A DNA stretch of 64,000 nucleotides. Origin: Trichoplusia ni (Eukaryota > Arthropoda > Insecta > Lepidoptera > Noctuidae). The stretch covers positions 6,262,001 through 6,326,000 of the forward strand of contig NC_039478.1 in the NCBI RefSeq assembly GCF_003590095.1. The letters are read 5' to 3'. Positions 25,431 through 37,812 of this stretch are shown here, piece by piece (position 1 is the stretch's first letter; each line of letters starts with the position of its first letter). The notes beneath the pieces are model-generated. The model worked only from the letters and a program-made list of their open reading frames with translations. It did not search any database and was not told the DNA's origin. The position numbers and the translations under genes are program-made.

Positions 25431-27409
25431 TTTGTTGATTATTATAATTAAATGCGTAGTTATAATAACGATATTATTATTGAGTCAATGAACCCTCGGG
25501 TTTGCCTGCTTTCCAATCGTTTCCTGTTAGTGAGGGAAATAGTTCAAAATACATCCTATTATTAGTTTTAGGTACTTCTAGACAATTGCGTATGCTAGGT
25601 GAGATGCCAATGCCATAGCTCCGAGATTTGTTATCGGAATGATTCCTCCTTTGTCATCCAAAAAATTGATCTGACCACTGTATCCTCTGCAAAAATAAGT
25701 TTTTTTTTAGATTATGTCTAAACACAGCCATGATTATTTCAATGAGTATGATGATTCCAAGAACTAAATCAGACATGTCAAAAGATACCCTATTTCAACC
25801 TATAATATTAAGTAATCTAGTCGAAAAAAGTCGAAACATAATTGCTTTGGTTATTTCACGCGCGCGCCTGTATATATGAGTTTTCGGCATAACAGGTAAA
25901 ACAATATGCAAATTATTTATAGTGCATTGAGTATACATTTTGAAAATAAATATCGATGTTATTAAACATGGTATTTAGCAGTTCCACGTATTTCCAGTAA
26001 TACTCTATGATAAGAATAGGTTAATAGGGAAAATATTAGTGCGGGGTACATACTCCATTTGTTTATGTTTTAACTATTTTGGTGTATCCTTATGCATTAA
26101 AACTCAGTGAGATAAAACGCGACTAGAAAAAAATTTATAACGACATAAAATTTACCCAAATGTGCCACTGAATTGAATTATCGTTTATTTTTTTAACTTG
26201 TTTTCGTATAAAACGACACACCAAGATTTAGATTCGCTATTTTGAGATTGTTTGCCTTTTTCAAAATACCTAAAAATGCCGTTAGAAATTTTTCACTTGG
26301 ATTTACCTGATCTTTGTTAGCCATTATGTCTTCTCGAGGGTTCGCTAGTAAGCATAACCTTTCATTATGATTTTATCGATAGTTATCATTAGATCTCTTG
26401 GCTTGTAATAAAAAAAACACAATACAAAATATAAAAAGACACTTTCTTAAGAGCCCCCTCTTTTTGGAAGCCAAATAAAAATGTATCTAAGATATTAATA
26501 ATTAATATTATTTGGACATCTCGGATAATAATTGTTACGAAAATTAGTACCAACACGTTTAACATTTGCATGAGCATCAACGCTTTTAACTGATTCCTAC
26601 ACTAATATCTATGCTAATTCTATAGAACCGATTTATGTCGTTTTTATAGTAGCATCCCACTTATATTCAAGACTCTAATGAGACTTCTTAGAATATATTT
26701 TACTACCACATCCAATAACTCCATATTAACTTGATAAATAGGTCATAAAACTGAGCGGTTCTTTAAGATTGATCAGTGGGTGTTAGGAATGTGCCTAATG
26801 CTTAACATCTGGAGCTAATATGGTATCTTGAAAGAAGAAATCGGCGGTTGTGGGAGAGAGACGGTGCCCTATACTGTGTAGCTGGTTGTCTCGCGTCCAC
26901 ACCTGCATAAGTGACATTTTGATGAAGCAATCAGCTGTCAACGTCAAGTGAACTGCAATTATTACGCACTAATACTTTGGAAGCAATGTAGAGTGAAATC
27001 GTTTACACATAATGAGCTTACAAAGTATTTAAGTAGGTACCTAATGTAGTGACTAAGATTTAAAAACAAATCGCTGATCACGTGGTACTTATGCGGGCAA
27101 TTGTCGCACAACTCTCCTACAATTGAAATATTCATGAAACCACTAAAGATCATCAAATGATAAAGCACAATAAGTTGTCATTGAGTGGCTGCTCTATTTT
27201 TAGACGACACAACAAGGCACTCACTGTGAACTGTTCATCAACAACGACTACGCAATCAATTTGACCCGTTCCTCACGTTGTTAGACTATAAATTAAGCAT
27301 GGCTGCCTTCGTGAGTGGTCAGAGCTATAATATGATATAGTTTACAGATAACTGAACAAATAATGAACAATAATAATCTCTGCTTTGCTATTGTTCTTGC
27401 AACGAACAA

Positions 27410-27501
27410 AGCGCCATCTAGTTAAAAAGTGAGTAAATTAAAGTGCCATCTGCCGTCGAGTAGCAGACATATAACTTTTATATCAGTAACCAGATGGCGC
27501 T
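27410..27501. repeat. Short inverted-repeat element
   Basis: The left arm agcgccatctagtta (27410-27424) and right arm taaccagatggcgct (27487-27501) are reverse complements with one mismatch, separated by about 62 bases. The 'gccatctag' core is shared with the repeats at 18.4, 45.2 and 61.7 kb, so this may be a foldback relic of that family. Confidence 0.6.
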
Positions 27502-28839
27502 ACTAGTTAACAGTTCAAACAGGTGATCTAAATTCGTCGTCGAATTTATGATAATGTGTGTCTAAAATTCACAACCACTTTTATTTTCAAACTACATAAC
27601 ACAAAATATAAGTCAGGCGTGACTGTATATTTTTTCACGTACTAAAAACCTTTATTGAACTCAATTTAAAGATATTCATTATCAAGAAATTTTGTAACCT
27701 ATTAGAAAATAACAAAACAATTTTAAAGGAATCCAAAAAAGAATTTGTGTTGCAATGTCTCAATGTTTACGTTTTATTTATAGCTTTTGGAGAACATTGC
27801 GGTTTTCTATGAAGCGATGGTTGAAGATTGTTAAGAACTGTTTTATGTGCGGTCACACTTCACTCTAAAAACTAATATAACGTGTATTTATAGCCACAAG
27901 TGGATAGAAAAATACACGATGGGAGTCTTATATTTAGTTTATACTTTGCTTTAAAAAACTGTTATGCTGTATAAATATTGCTAGAAAAGCGGTTGGTATC
28001 TAGGTTGGACAACCACTTACGACAAGGTTGTTTTTAACATCTAAAATGGGATCGAATTTTGAAGAGCAATAGAACCTCCTCAGTTGTTGTTAAAAGTTTG
28101 TGGTCAAGGTTGCCATAAACGCAGATTTCAGATCCCGGACATGTCAACTCATATTTTTTTAGGCACCGAAAGACTTAATTTTTAAACTCGGACTACAAAT
28201 GAAAGAGCCCATCCTCGAGCACTCACCAGATACCCGACTCTAAACTAGGAAAAATAGAATTTTTCAATAGGTCTCAAAAACATGCATTCATTCTTCGGAA
28301 TAGTTCCCAGTTCATAAGCATAATGACTTTCTACGCTCATAATCACGTTCAAACACTAGCGCTCTTTAAGCAATATTTATACGGAAACGAAAGAGTTTTA
28401 ATAACTATTTGATCATACAAGATCAATAAATTCAATGGCAAAGATTAACCCAAAACATTCAGTACAATTGTGATCATTTACATAACACAATAGGTACGTA
28501 ACTACACCTTTTTACTCAACTAAGGCCCCTCCCTCGTCTGGCCTACATTTATTCCTATTATAAATGTAAATACAACCTATAAATCTGTTGAAACAACAAA
28601 CAATGAACGATTAGGCGACACTCAACACATTATGTCAACTATTGTCCACGTCTTGTACGTTTAATACTGTGAATTAGGTACCAGTATAGGCAAGCGGACA
28701 TTATTAAATAGGTAAGTAGGTACCTACCTAGTGTACCTATGTAACTAGGTACTTACTACTTTCTGAAGTCTAGTAGTTTGTTCTCAGTCTGGTCTCAATT
28801 CTCTTTCTAACACCTACCATTTCTCGGCTTTATTAAAAT

Positions 28840-29180
28840 TTTGAAAGATGCCTATAAAAAAGTTGAGCTACCCCAAATTTTCAATATGAAGAAACCACCT
28901 GGTGGTAGTAGGACTCTGAACACTGAGGATTCTGTTCAAACTCTGGGGATCTATAGGGATTTATTTTTACCTCATGAATCTATGATCGAAATAATTATTG
29001 CTCAAACTTCATTGTTATTTGTTGCTACGAAGCGGCAACAGACATCATGTGTAGTCATCACGGTTCCGTAAATGCAACTTGGTGATGGACGGACTGACAG
29101 ACAGACGGACAGACTTGCCCCAGTAATAGGATTTTGTTTCACCCGTTGGCACAGTAGTAGATTACTCTACTGTGCTTTCG
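28840..29180 (+). repeat. Diverged copy of the gggttccgtac element with terminal hairpin
   Basis: A 'cacggttccgtaaatgc' segment followed by a GACG/GACA-type run (29093-29114) resembles the 3' half of the 32.2-kb element. The end carries a perfect 9-bp inverted repeat, gcacagtag / ctactgtgc (29149-29175). The 76-codon open frame inside begins at a non-ATG codon and is repeat-derived. Confidence 0.5.
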
Positions 29181-30159
29181 GTACAAAACTCTTATATTGA
29201 TATAGGTACCTGTACCTATCTTATTTCGTCTTATCTTCGTGCTTTAAGAGTTCCTGCCATAGACATTAATAACGATATAACAATAAAAAACAATGCATAG
29301 TAAACTATCATAAAGGCATATAGACAAATTTGAATGCCGTCAAAAAATGCTTGTCAGAGGTAACCTCTGAATAGCCAAAAGGTAATAGTAATTTGTTTCA
29401 TAGGTACTTACATACTAGTATACAATACAGCGAGATAAACACGCCATGTCCAGAAACTACGTTAATAACGAACCAACGTCTAATTACCACTAAAATTGAT
29501 TAAAGTAAATAAAACAATTGTTTTTCTAAAATCATAGTTACGTTAATCGTGACTCTGTAACTAATTCCAGACAGGACAGTTCAAATCATCGGCGCGCGCG
29601 TTTTCATGTGTGCGTGCGAGTGCCATTGTGCTCTTAATACGGAAGCTCAAATGTGTGACACTAGCACACAAATGTAATCCGTTTAACAAGTGTAATGTAA
29701 ACGAGGGTCACACACACATAGCGCCGTGCGCAAAGATGAATCAAATTAACAATACCTAATATGGATAGTGGAAAACCAAGTTACGTGTTTCCATTCTCAA
29801 TGACGTCACAATCATCGTGTTCTTACCTAATTGTTTTCAATGCTCGGGTACATCAACAAGGATTTAATTATTCCTTTTAAAAACCGCATCTTTTCACATC
29901 ATGGCAGATTTTACAGTAATTCTTTGAACGGTTTTGTTGTTGTGGGGTTAGTGGCATTTATTATTGTTATAATTTTCATAATACATGGTTTAATAAGTGG
30001 TAAATATTTATTCAATGGGTAATGAACCTAATAGTGCACTTGACATCAATAGTTTTTGCTGAGGAAACAGATTTATTCATTTGCCCTAAGCGTAGAGTTA
30101 GAGTTCACCGAACTTCGCAAGAATATCACACTAACAGGATCAACTATTTTATTTAAAAC

Positions 30160-30290
30160 ATTAGAAACTCAACAACTTTTAAACGGCTCAACCGATTTTT
30201 AACAAACATGTCTAAGAACACTCATATATATTAAATTCCTGCCTACGGATACTCCAGCCCACTTACCCACCCCACTTGCCCGTAGGGAGG
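30160..30290 (+). repeat. Retroposon-like fragment
   Basis: 'aacttttaaacggctcaacc' followed by 'gatttttaacaaacatg' is a phrase common to lepidopteran repeat 3' regions. The opening 'ttagaaactcaac' recurs near 30390 ('ttagaaactcaaccac'), so a second partial unit may lie there. Confidence 0.5.
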
Positions 30291-32321
30291 GATTTAGATA
30301 ACAATATCCTTAGCCTCTGGTATTTCTATTTTTGATACAATTATAATCTAAATCTCTTCAGAAGATTCAGAGATTGCCCTCCACAACCTTAGAAACTCAA
30401 CCACTTTATATTATTAGCTAAGCTAGATTTTATAAAATCATTAACTATTTCGTCATCTTCGATTTCTTTTCCTCCTATATAGTCACCACGATAGTCTCTT
30501 GCATCAGGTTCCCCAATAATCCATTCTATTTGATTATATTTACGAAACATTACGTATTCGTTCAATACATTAATAAAAAATACATCTGCACATACATACA
30601 TAAATAGTATCATCAGTTTGACATCACTATCACGGATAATGATGATGCCAAATCATTGCATATCTAGTTCAAATTGATTTTCATCAATGCGCGTGCATCG
30701 AGAATCAAATGAATCTATTGATTCAAATTATGTATGAATTGTAACACGTGCCATTCTTTAATTAGTTATTGTCTTTATAAATAACATTTACCGGTGACCG
30801 CGAAATTCAACCTTAATACATTGTAATACAGTCTCTAGCAATGTCAATGGTATTGTTTTAGTATCGGCGGCTTTGGCCTCATCTTAATTTTAGACGAGAA
30901 TTAATCAAATCCGAAAAATCTGATAACGGCAAGAAAATTTATGGATGTTAATGAAAAACGAACTGAAGGGCTCGGGTAATTTGACATAAGCTCAAGGCTG
31001 GATTAACTAACTGAATTATAGTTTGGCCTGTAAGTTGATAGTTTTAATAAGACGTATTTTACGGAGTCTGCGGGAGATGTTAGGGAATAGTTACTCACAT
31101 TTTAGTAGTTGATAATGAGAGTCTTCACCATAACAATGACATAAAATTTATAGACCATAATGCATTGAAGCAGTTTAAAGTGGGTGGAACCACACACCCA
31201 TATATTACTTATATAATAACGATTATCGGTATAGCAGCTAAAACATAATTACTAGTGACGCGAGCAACACATGGCCATTTTAAACATAGTTCATTATTGA
31301 TGGTCAAAACATTAGCTAAGGTCACAAACAAGTCCATTAATTGTATAACCTTAATTTTGCTAAAATTTTATAATAGCCTTGCCAAAATAGGAAATTATCT
31401 AAATAGATTTCTCTACGCGGGCGTATTATGAAGCTAGTATAAATCACACTATAATTACGTAGAAATACTTTAATAAATCATTTTTTCAATTTATCATTTA
31501 ATATAATTTATCATCAGCAGACGAAATAATACCGTCGGATTTATTACTAATATTCTCTCAATTATATTGAAGTCATGATATCTTTGCTCGGGTTTTCCAC
31601 AGTATCAATTTCCTCAAATGCCCCACAAGTAGGACAGTTTGATTTGTCAAGAATCAGTATATTTCAAGCACTACCAATGGTGCCATTCCATTGAGTACTT
31701 CTTTATATCTAGATCTTTACATTAAGGATCTGAAAAAAACACTAAACTAACCGATCTTATGAGATTAAAGTACTAAAACGCCAATAAAATAATATCGGAA
31801 TTAGTTCTTCAATGCTGGCTGAACACAATCGTGGCCCAATAAAGGTCTTTACCCAACCCTTTTTGATCCGTGACCCATGAATCAGACTATTACACACAAT
31901 GTTATATAACAATCAACTTGAAAAACCTGACGATATCGAAGTCCTTTTAGGTCTGTACAAAGAAAAAGCCGTTGTATTAAGCAAGTGATTCAATTTAAAG
32001 TATGGAATAATCATATATCTGGTTGGTGATAAAAGAATAAGTCACTTGAACATGCATTTACAAAAAAGGTTCTATAACTTAAAGACCTTTCAACGGATTT
32101 CTTTTTAGACAGGATGGATTTGTTAAGTATGTCCGCGGCAAGACTGTTTTTTACAGTGTACTTCAGTTCTTTTCGGTTCGTTTTCATTATTATGACTATG
32201 CGTTTGATTTTTAATTACTAGATAATACTAGATATAAATAAAAACCGGCCAAGTGCGAGTCGGACTCGCGCACCGAGGGTTCCGTACAAACCTGCAAGGT
32301 TTACAAAGTTCGTTCATTACG

Positions 32322-32357
32322 ACAATCGAGTCATATAAATATATATGACTCGATTGT
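32322..32357. repeat. Perfect 16-bp hairpin inside the 32.2-kb element
   Basis: The arms acaatcgagtcatata (32322-32337) and tatatgactcgattgt (32342-32357) are exact reverse complements around aata. It lies just upstream of the first of the two internal direct repeats. Confidence 0.85.
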
Positions 32358-32360
32358 AAA

Positions 32361-32580
32361 ACGTTGCTTCATGCCAAATTTCAAGATTCTAGGTCGACTG
32401 GAAGTACCCTTTAGGTTTTGATTCCCTTGCGAGTACTCGCGCGTTTCAAAATATGCAGCTTAAATTGCTGTTTCTTTTGATTGCGTTGACATAGAAGTTT
32501 GATTTTGTTACAGCTTAAAGGTATTATAGACCTGAGTATTTGGTATGAATTTCAATTTAATACCTCTACGCGTTTATGAG
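32361..32580 (+). repeat. Internal direct repeat, copy 1
   Basis: Starts 'acgttgcttcatgccaaatt' and runs through 'ggttttgattcccttgcgag', 'cttttgattgcgttgacata' and 'cctgagtatttggtatgaat' to 'cgcgtttatgag'. All these blocks recur in the same order in copy 2. Confidence 0.85.
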
Positions 32581-32679
32581 GAAATAGGTAGTAAGTTTAA
32601 AATTATTAAAAAAAAAATATTATGTGATGTAACTAAAAATTTATGGTTTTTGTAATTTTTCCTTTATCTATGGTATAAG

Positions 32680-32890
32680 ACGTTGCTTCGTACCAAATTT
32701 CAAGATTCTGAGTTCACGGGAAGCACCCTGTAGGTTTTGATTCCCTTGCAAGTGTCGAAAATTTGCGGCATAAACGGCTGTATCTTTTGATTGCGTTGCC
32801 TTAGAAGTTTGATTTTTTCACAGCTTCAAGGGACAGTAGACCTGAGTAATTGATATAAATTTCAGCTTCATACCTCCACGCGTTCCCGAG
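32680..32890 (+). repeat. Internal direct repeat, copy 2
   Basis: Starts 'acgttgcttcgtaccaaatt' and contains 'ggttttgattcccttgcaag', 'cttttgattgcgttgcctta' and 'cctgagtaattgatataaat', ending 'cgcgttcccgag'. It parallels copy 1, with roughly four in five bases matching in the blocks compared by eye. Confidence 0.85.
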
Positions 32891-32902
32891 AAAAAGGGTC
32901 TT

Positions 32903-32950
32903 GACAGACGGACGGACGGACGGACGGACAGACGGACGGACAGACGGACA
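32903..32950. repeat. GACG/GACA tetranucleotide run
   Basis: An uninterrupted series of gacg and gaca units, about twelve repeats, near the 3' end of the element. It is a slippage-prone microsatellite embedded in the retroposon. Confidence 0.9.
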
Positions 32951-33788
32951 ACAAAGTGATCCTATAAGGGTTCCGTTTTTTCCTTTTGAGGTACGGAACC
33001 CTAAAAAGTATTAAGTACTAACCCAATCTTCAAATCCTTAGTCTGTCTCTTCTAATCAACAGCTATCATTAAAATTCATAATTGAATCGAATATTTGAAG
33101 GACATCTTTCAAAAATTCTTAGCCTGCAGCGACCAAACTAGGTTTAGTGCTGAAACTCAGGCTATCTATTGCGTAAATCCGGTCGTCAAAATTCTGGTAC
33201 GTATGTTGGTAAGCCATCACGCGGTAATATCTATAGTTGACTCACGTTCAAAGCCTCGTAAGTCATTTGGACAAGGACGATAAGAATTTCGGTGACCAAT
33301 GGCGTAACTCTATCATGTCTAGAATATTCCGATTGTATAATTTTAATATAGACATAGGGTTAAGGAAAGAGCTATTACTGTTTTCCTTTTAAAATGTTCG
33401 ATACTGCCACGTTGTCATTTGTAAGTTAGGACCACTTAATTAATGATAGAAATAAATTTCACTAACCGATTGTCCGCCAATTTTCTACCAAGTACTTAGA
33501 TACGATTTGAGTTGAAAAATCTTGCTTACTTACTTAAATTATGACATTTTATAGTCAAGTAAACTATTAAATTACTCATGCTACAAGGAAAGGTGACCGT
33601 AAGGTGAAAGCTAAAGCTGGGATTAATATTAAGATTCACGACTCTAGTTTAGTACTTATGGATTTGCCCAAAATTAAACAGTCGCTTCTTCATAGAGAAA
33701 AAGTGAGCAATACCGTTACAATGGCAAAATGTTTTACATAATCATTAGCATTAACATGTCAAGCATCCAAATAAATAAGTTTCAGGAT

Positions 33789-34460
33789 TTAACAATCGAC
33801 ATCTAATTCTTGTGTATTCTCAATGTTGTCACGAAATTCTTGAAACACTTTCATGCCAGTTGCCTTTACAGTATTCAATGACTCTACAATATTTGCATTC
33901 CAGAATTCACTGCTCACCAAGCCATAATTACCTATACCTACAATATTTACAGTTTGATAGCGAACATTACAACCAATGAGATCATGTAACTGAAACTTTT
34001 GTAAACATTGTCTGATGGAAATGCCCGCCTCACTGAAGATTAACGTCAATTCGTTAACTACGGTATTAAAACATTTCGTCACATCGGACACTAGTAAGGC
34101 CCTCAAATTTGCAATTTGACCATGTAAACTACTTAAGCAATTACAGTATACATGACAATTAAAAGTAACGACTTCCACTCGTTAAACAGTCAATCAGGAC
34201 GACCATAAATTATTCTGATGGCAAACACTTTTATTAATAAGCATTAACATCAATAGTATGTCAACGAATTCATCAGTGGCAATCAAGTTTGTGTAGAGAA
34301 GTGAGCGAAGACCGACTACGAGTGTTTTGCTGAGCTGAAGTGGAAATTCGCGTCGTTCCTTACTCACTTGTTCAGTATACACGCGACGCTCAAGCCGGCA
34401 TAACGTGGCCTGCTGACTACGCGACTGTAATCTCATAAATCGACACCGCATGTTATTCAA
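33789..34460 (-). pseudogene. Possible decayed coding segment, function unknown
   Basis: One minus-strand frame across this 672-base interval has only two stops, TGA (34196-34194) and TAA (34184-34182), 12 bases apart. It gives 88 and then 129 open codons. The second part has no ATG at its start, contains evenly spaced Cys, and ends at TAA. A gtgagt donor-like site lies at 34367-34362. GC content is slightly higher than around it. I recognise no family. A 129-codon open frame is expected about once by chance in a window of this size and composition, so this is only a candidate: decayed gene, exon of a nested minus-strand gene, or noise. Confidence 0.2.
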
Positions 34461-37400
34461 CTCCTATTCCAAATTAAAATCAAATTGTTTTATTTTTTTC
34501 GTAAAAAGCTAGCCAGTGTTGTTTCTGTCTTTAAACTAGTTCGAATCGAAACGTGGAATATTAAGTCTAGTTTTAATAATAAGTGTGAATTTAAGCAAAA
34601 TGTCCATATTTGTTATAAAATCTCAAGTGACACCCATCAACAAACCAGTAGCGACAAATATGGCGCAGATATATGTTTATGGTCATATTCTTGATCGTGT
34701 ACAATAAATTTATTGTGTGTGTGATTCTAGTGTTGAGTAAAATAACAATTACCAATTTGTCATTTCATAAATCTTCATGCCGCAGACACATTGAATATAT
34801 TGGAAATTATATTTTTAGTAACATTGATGACTCCTGTGAGATGTCGAAACAATATATGCCTCATGGGAATTTTGCCTTACATGCAATAAACAAGTGGAGG
34901 AAAAATCAAATAACAGTAGTGCTTAAAATATGCATAGCACATGTTATCACATCACAAATAGATTTAAGGTAAAAAGGCTACGAGGATAAATCTAAACCTA
35001 GGCTATTTGTCTGAAAGGAAACCATGTAAACTGACTGACAAGTAGATATAGGTATCAAGCTAATTTATACGTTTGTCTATTTTTAATCCAAGATAGAATC
35101 TTTCAAATGTTTTAGAACTCAGAAATACATTTAAGTAAGGCATTAATTTTATCGACTTTTATTCAAATAAGCATTTTTAAAAACGATTTCGCAAATATAA
35201 CTCAAGCAAAGACTTCTAATAAAACAAGCTTGATCGTACGTCAATTCAAAAGCAAAGACCGCAGTTGACGTCCAATCATATGATCATATACAATTGACCA
35301 ATTATCACCTATTGTTGCTATGACCATTATACATCAGGGATATAATAAACGTCCATCTGATGTAACTTTATAAGTTGTTTATATCGTCCACTGTCTAAGG
35401 GCCTTCGATGTCACCTTCTTCATGATTTTCCTCTAAATTCATCCCTTTATTCAGAGGAAACGACTTTCAAGCACTCCTATTTATAACAATGAGGCGCCCA
35501 ACATTATTGACTGTTTCAACAACTTTTATTGCCATTTCTATAATATTTTTATCGCGGTATAAAATTTTAGTACACATTAAAAAGCTGTAGAAGTGCCCAT
35601 TCAAAGAGCAGAGGATAATCACAGATGTTTCCGGTTGATTTGCATTCAATACAGACTATTGTGACGCTTACTTATAATGATCTGAGTGAAACCGATCTCT
35701 ACATAGACAATACGAATGATGATACTAAATAGGTCGAGAAATCTTTTACGACTAGAATATTTTAAGAGTTTTTCTATATGATATGTTCTACTCATAAGAT
35801 TCTTAAGAGATCTTATAATCAATTATTTAATATTTTGTTCTAAAATACTAAAAATTGTTTTCGTTGACCAGTAAGGCTAGAATTGACTGATAAGTTCTAG
35901 GAATGTACTGTTTTTACGAAGTTTTGTTAAATATTTGATAAATGAACTTCTAGAAATGTCCCTAAAACGTCAACTGTGAAATACTTACGTCTGGAATACA
36001 GAAATAGCCAGCGTGTTGTCACGCTATTTTTCCAACGGAATGACACCAACCTGAAAACCGTGTTAATTTTTTAACGATCGTGACAGTTGCAGATCTTCTG
36101 AAAGCACAATATATGTCAAGGCTTCGCGAAATTATACCTCAGATTCTTTTAATTATCTACCACCAAATAAGTATTCGGAAAATGTGAATGTTTTAATAGA
36201 AACACCTGTAGCTAACGTTTCGGCGTCCGACCTTAGATTATTTTGGAATCCGATTCTCCAGCTAGATCGCTCACACGTAAATATTTGTTTAGACTGAACC
36301 AAATATAGGTATCATAAATATTTGTTGCTGTTTTCTTAGAAAATGTTGATCGAATTTGCGGATAAATGATTTAGGTGAAACCAGTGGAAATATTGTTTGG
36401 TAATTTTGAGTTCTAACGTACCTTATATTTCTTTTACGTAATTTCTATGATACCGACGCAATAGAGGAAAATAGTGTAAAATCTCACTATAAAAATACGT
36501 TTTATAATTTTCCCATCAATTAAAATGCAATAACAAACACATTTATTAAAAACCCCATTGGAATTACCTTATAGGCACCCAAGTATACTCGTAGAAAACC
36601 GTCGTCTTATTTCATGCCTCGTCGCTTATTTTCGTCAATTCATATCGTTCTATATTTCGGCTGAAGGCAATTTCGATAAAATCAATAAAAGTATTACTGT
36701 GTGTTATGCATGATGTTATGTTATAAATATGATACAATTACGCCATAAGGCTGCGCTTAATCTAATGCTTTCGGTAGTTTCAACTCTGTCGTGATAACGT
36801 CAAACGCCGTAAATAGCATTAGCCTGTAGTTTGTCAACTTTAGCCGAACTGAATTAAGGTTTGATACATACAAAAAATTTTCCTGCTTTCTCTTTATTTT
36901 ACCGTTTTTTTTGGGCAATCAGAACAACCGTTCAACTTTTCGGTTTTATTAATAAGGAAATCTAAATGAAAGATAATATTAACGTTTGCTACTTTTAATT
37001 TACTTTTTAGTCAATTTTACTGTTTATACCACTCATTTTGCTAAGCATAATAGTGCTGCTATTTCTTCCGTTTCTCAAGAATAGTCGAATTTGGTTTTAT
37101 GGTAACTTATCTAGCTATATTTACTCCAAAACTCACTTTATCTGTAACATCTACGCCGAAAATACATTTTTTATTGTCGAAACATTTTATCACAATTGCC
37201 CCTAAACATCTGAACGTAGCCTTAATGTAACCGCTGTGACGTAAATGCCCTGATGAAGATTATCGGCCTTTAGATAAAATTAAATAACTTTTGCGTAATG
37301 ACGCTCGCTAAACAGATTTTCCAGTATATTTATAGCTGCCAGTTTATTACTATGTGATACCAATTATTCATCATCATTATGACAAACAACACTTTTTAGT

Positions 37401-37689
37401 ACCTACACCTTCAGTAAATGGGTATAACTCGACCGGTGTTTTCAAAGGTAGACGGTGTCCAAAAAGGTACAAAGTTGACATAATCTTTAAGCCTTAAATT
37501 TTGAATTCATACGCCCTGAACACTTCGGTTATGACCTTCGGTTATAACAACTTTTAGGCAGCTGATTAGCTTCAGTAAAATCTGAAACTGGGACCAACTC
37601 TTAGTCAGAGAGGTCAGGAGGTATTTGTATAACAGGGATATAGGAAAATTCAGGACAAAGTTTTAATAAAGTATCTAAATGGTGACATC

Positions 37690-37812
37690 AATCCTGTTTG
37701 ACTGGCCCTTTGGTCTAGGGTCTATTCGTTCGTAGCCCTGACTGTTATACCGCAGATATATATCGTGGGTTCGATTCCGTCGATACGAGACTAGATGGCA
37801 TTGTGTAAAAAA
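37690..37812 (+). repeat. tRNA-derived SINE fragment
   Basis: 'tttggtctagggtctattcg' resembles a pol III A-box region, and gtgggttcgattccg matches the B box (GGTTCGANTCC). It is followed by 'agactagatggcattgtgt' and an A-run with short AT repeats. 'tcgtgggttcgat' and 'actagatg' recur in the copy at 60.7 kb. It does not fold as a tRNA cloverleaf that I can support. Confidence 0.65.

Larger units (their letters stand above)
32241..33002 (+). mobile_element. Nearly complete non-autonomous retroposon-like element
   Basis: It begins 'aaaaccggccaagtgcgag' 'tcggactcgcgcac' and ends 'gtacggaaccct', a phrase pair I associate with an abundant lepidopteran dispersed element. Near the ends, agggttccgtac (32276-32287) and gtacggaaccct (32991-33002) are exact inverted copies. 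Inside are a perfect hairpin (32322-32357), two diverged direct copies of about 215 bp (32361-32580 and 32680-32890) and a GACG/GACA run (32903-32950). No open frame of useful length is present, so it would depend on another element's machinery. No target-site duplication was identified with confidence. Confidence 0.75.

Noticed and set aside
28711..28762. A cluster of 'aggtacct'-type palindromic words
   Set aside because: Low-complexity pattern I regard as common in lepidopteran DNA; no defined arms or ends.
30389..30613. A 74-codon acidic minus-strand frame after 'tgtgcag'
   Set aside because: It abuts repeat-like sequence, no partner exon is visible and the length is unremarkable.
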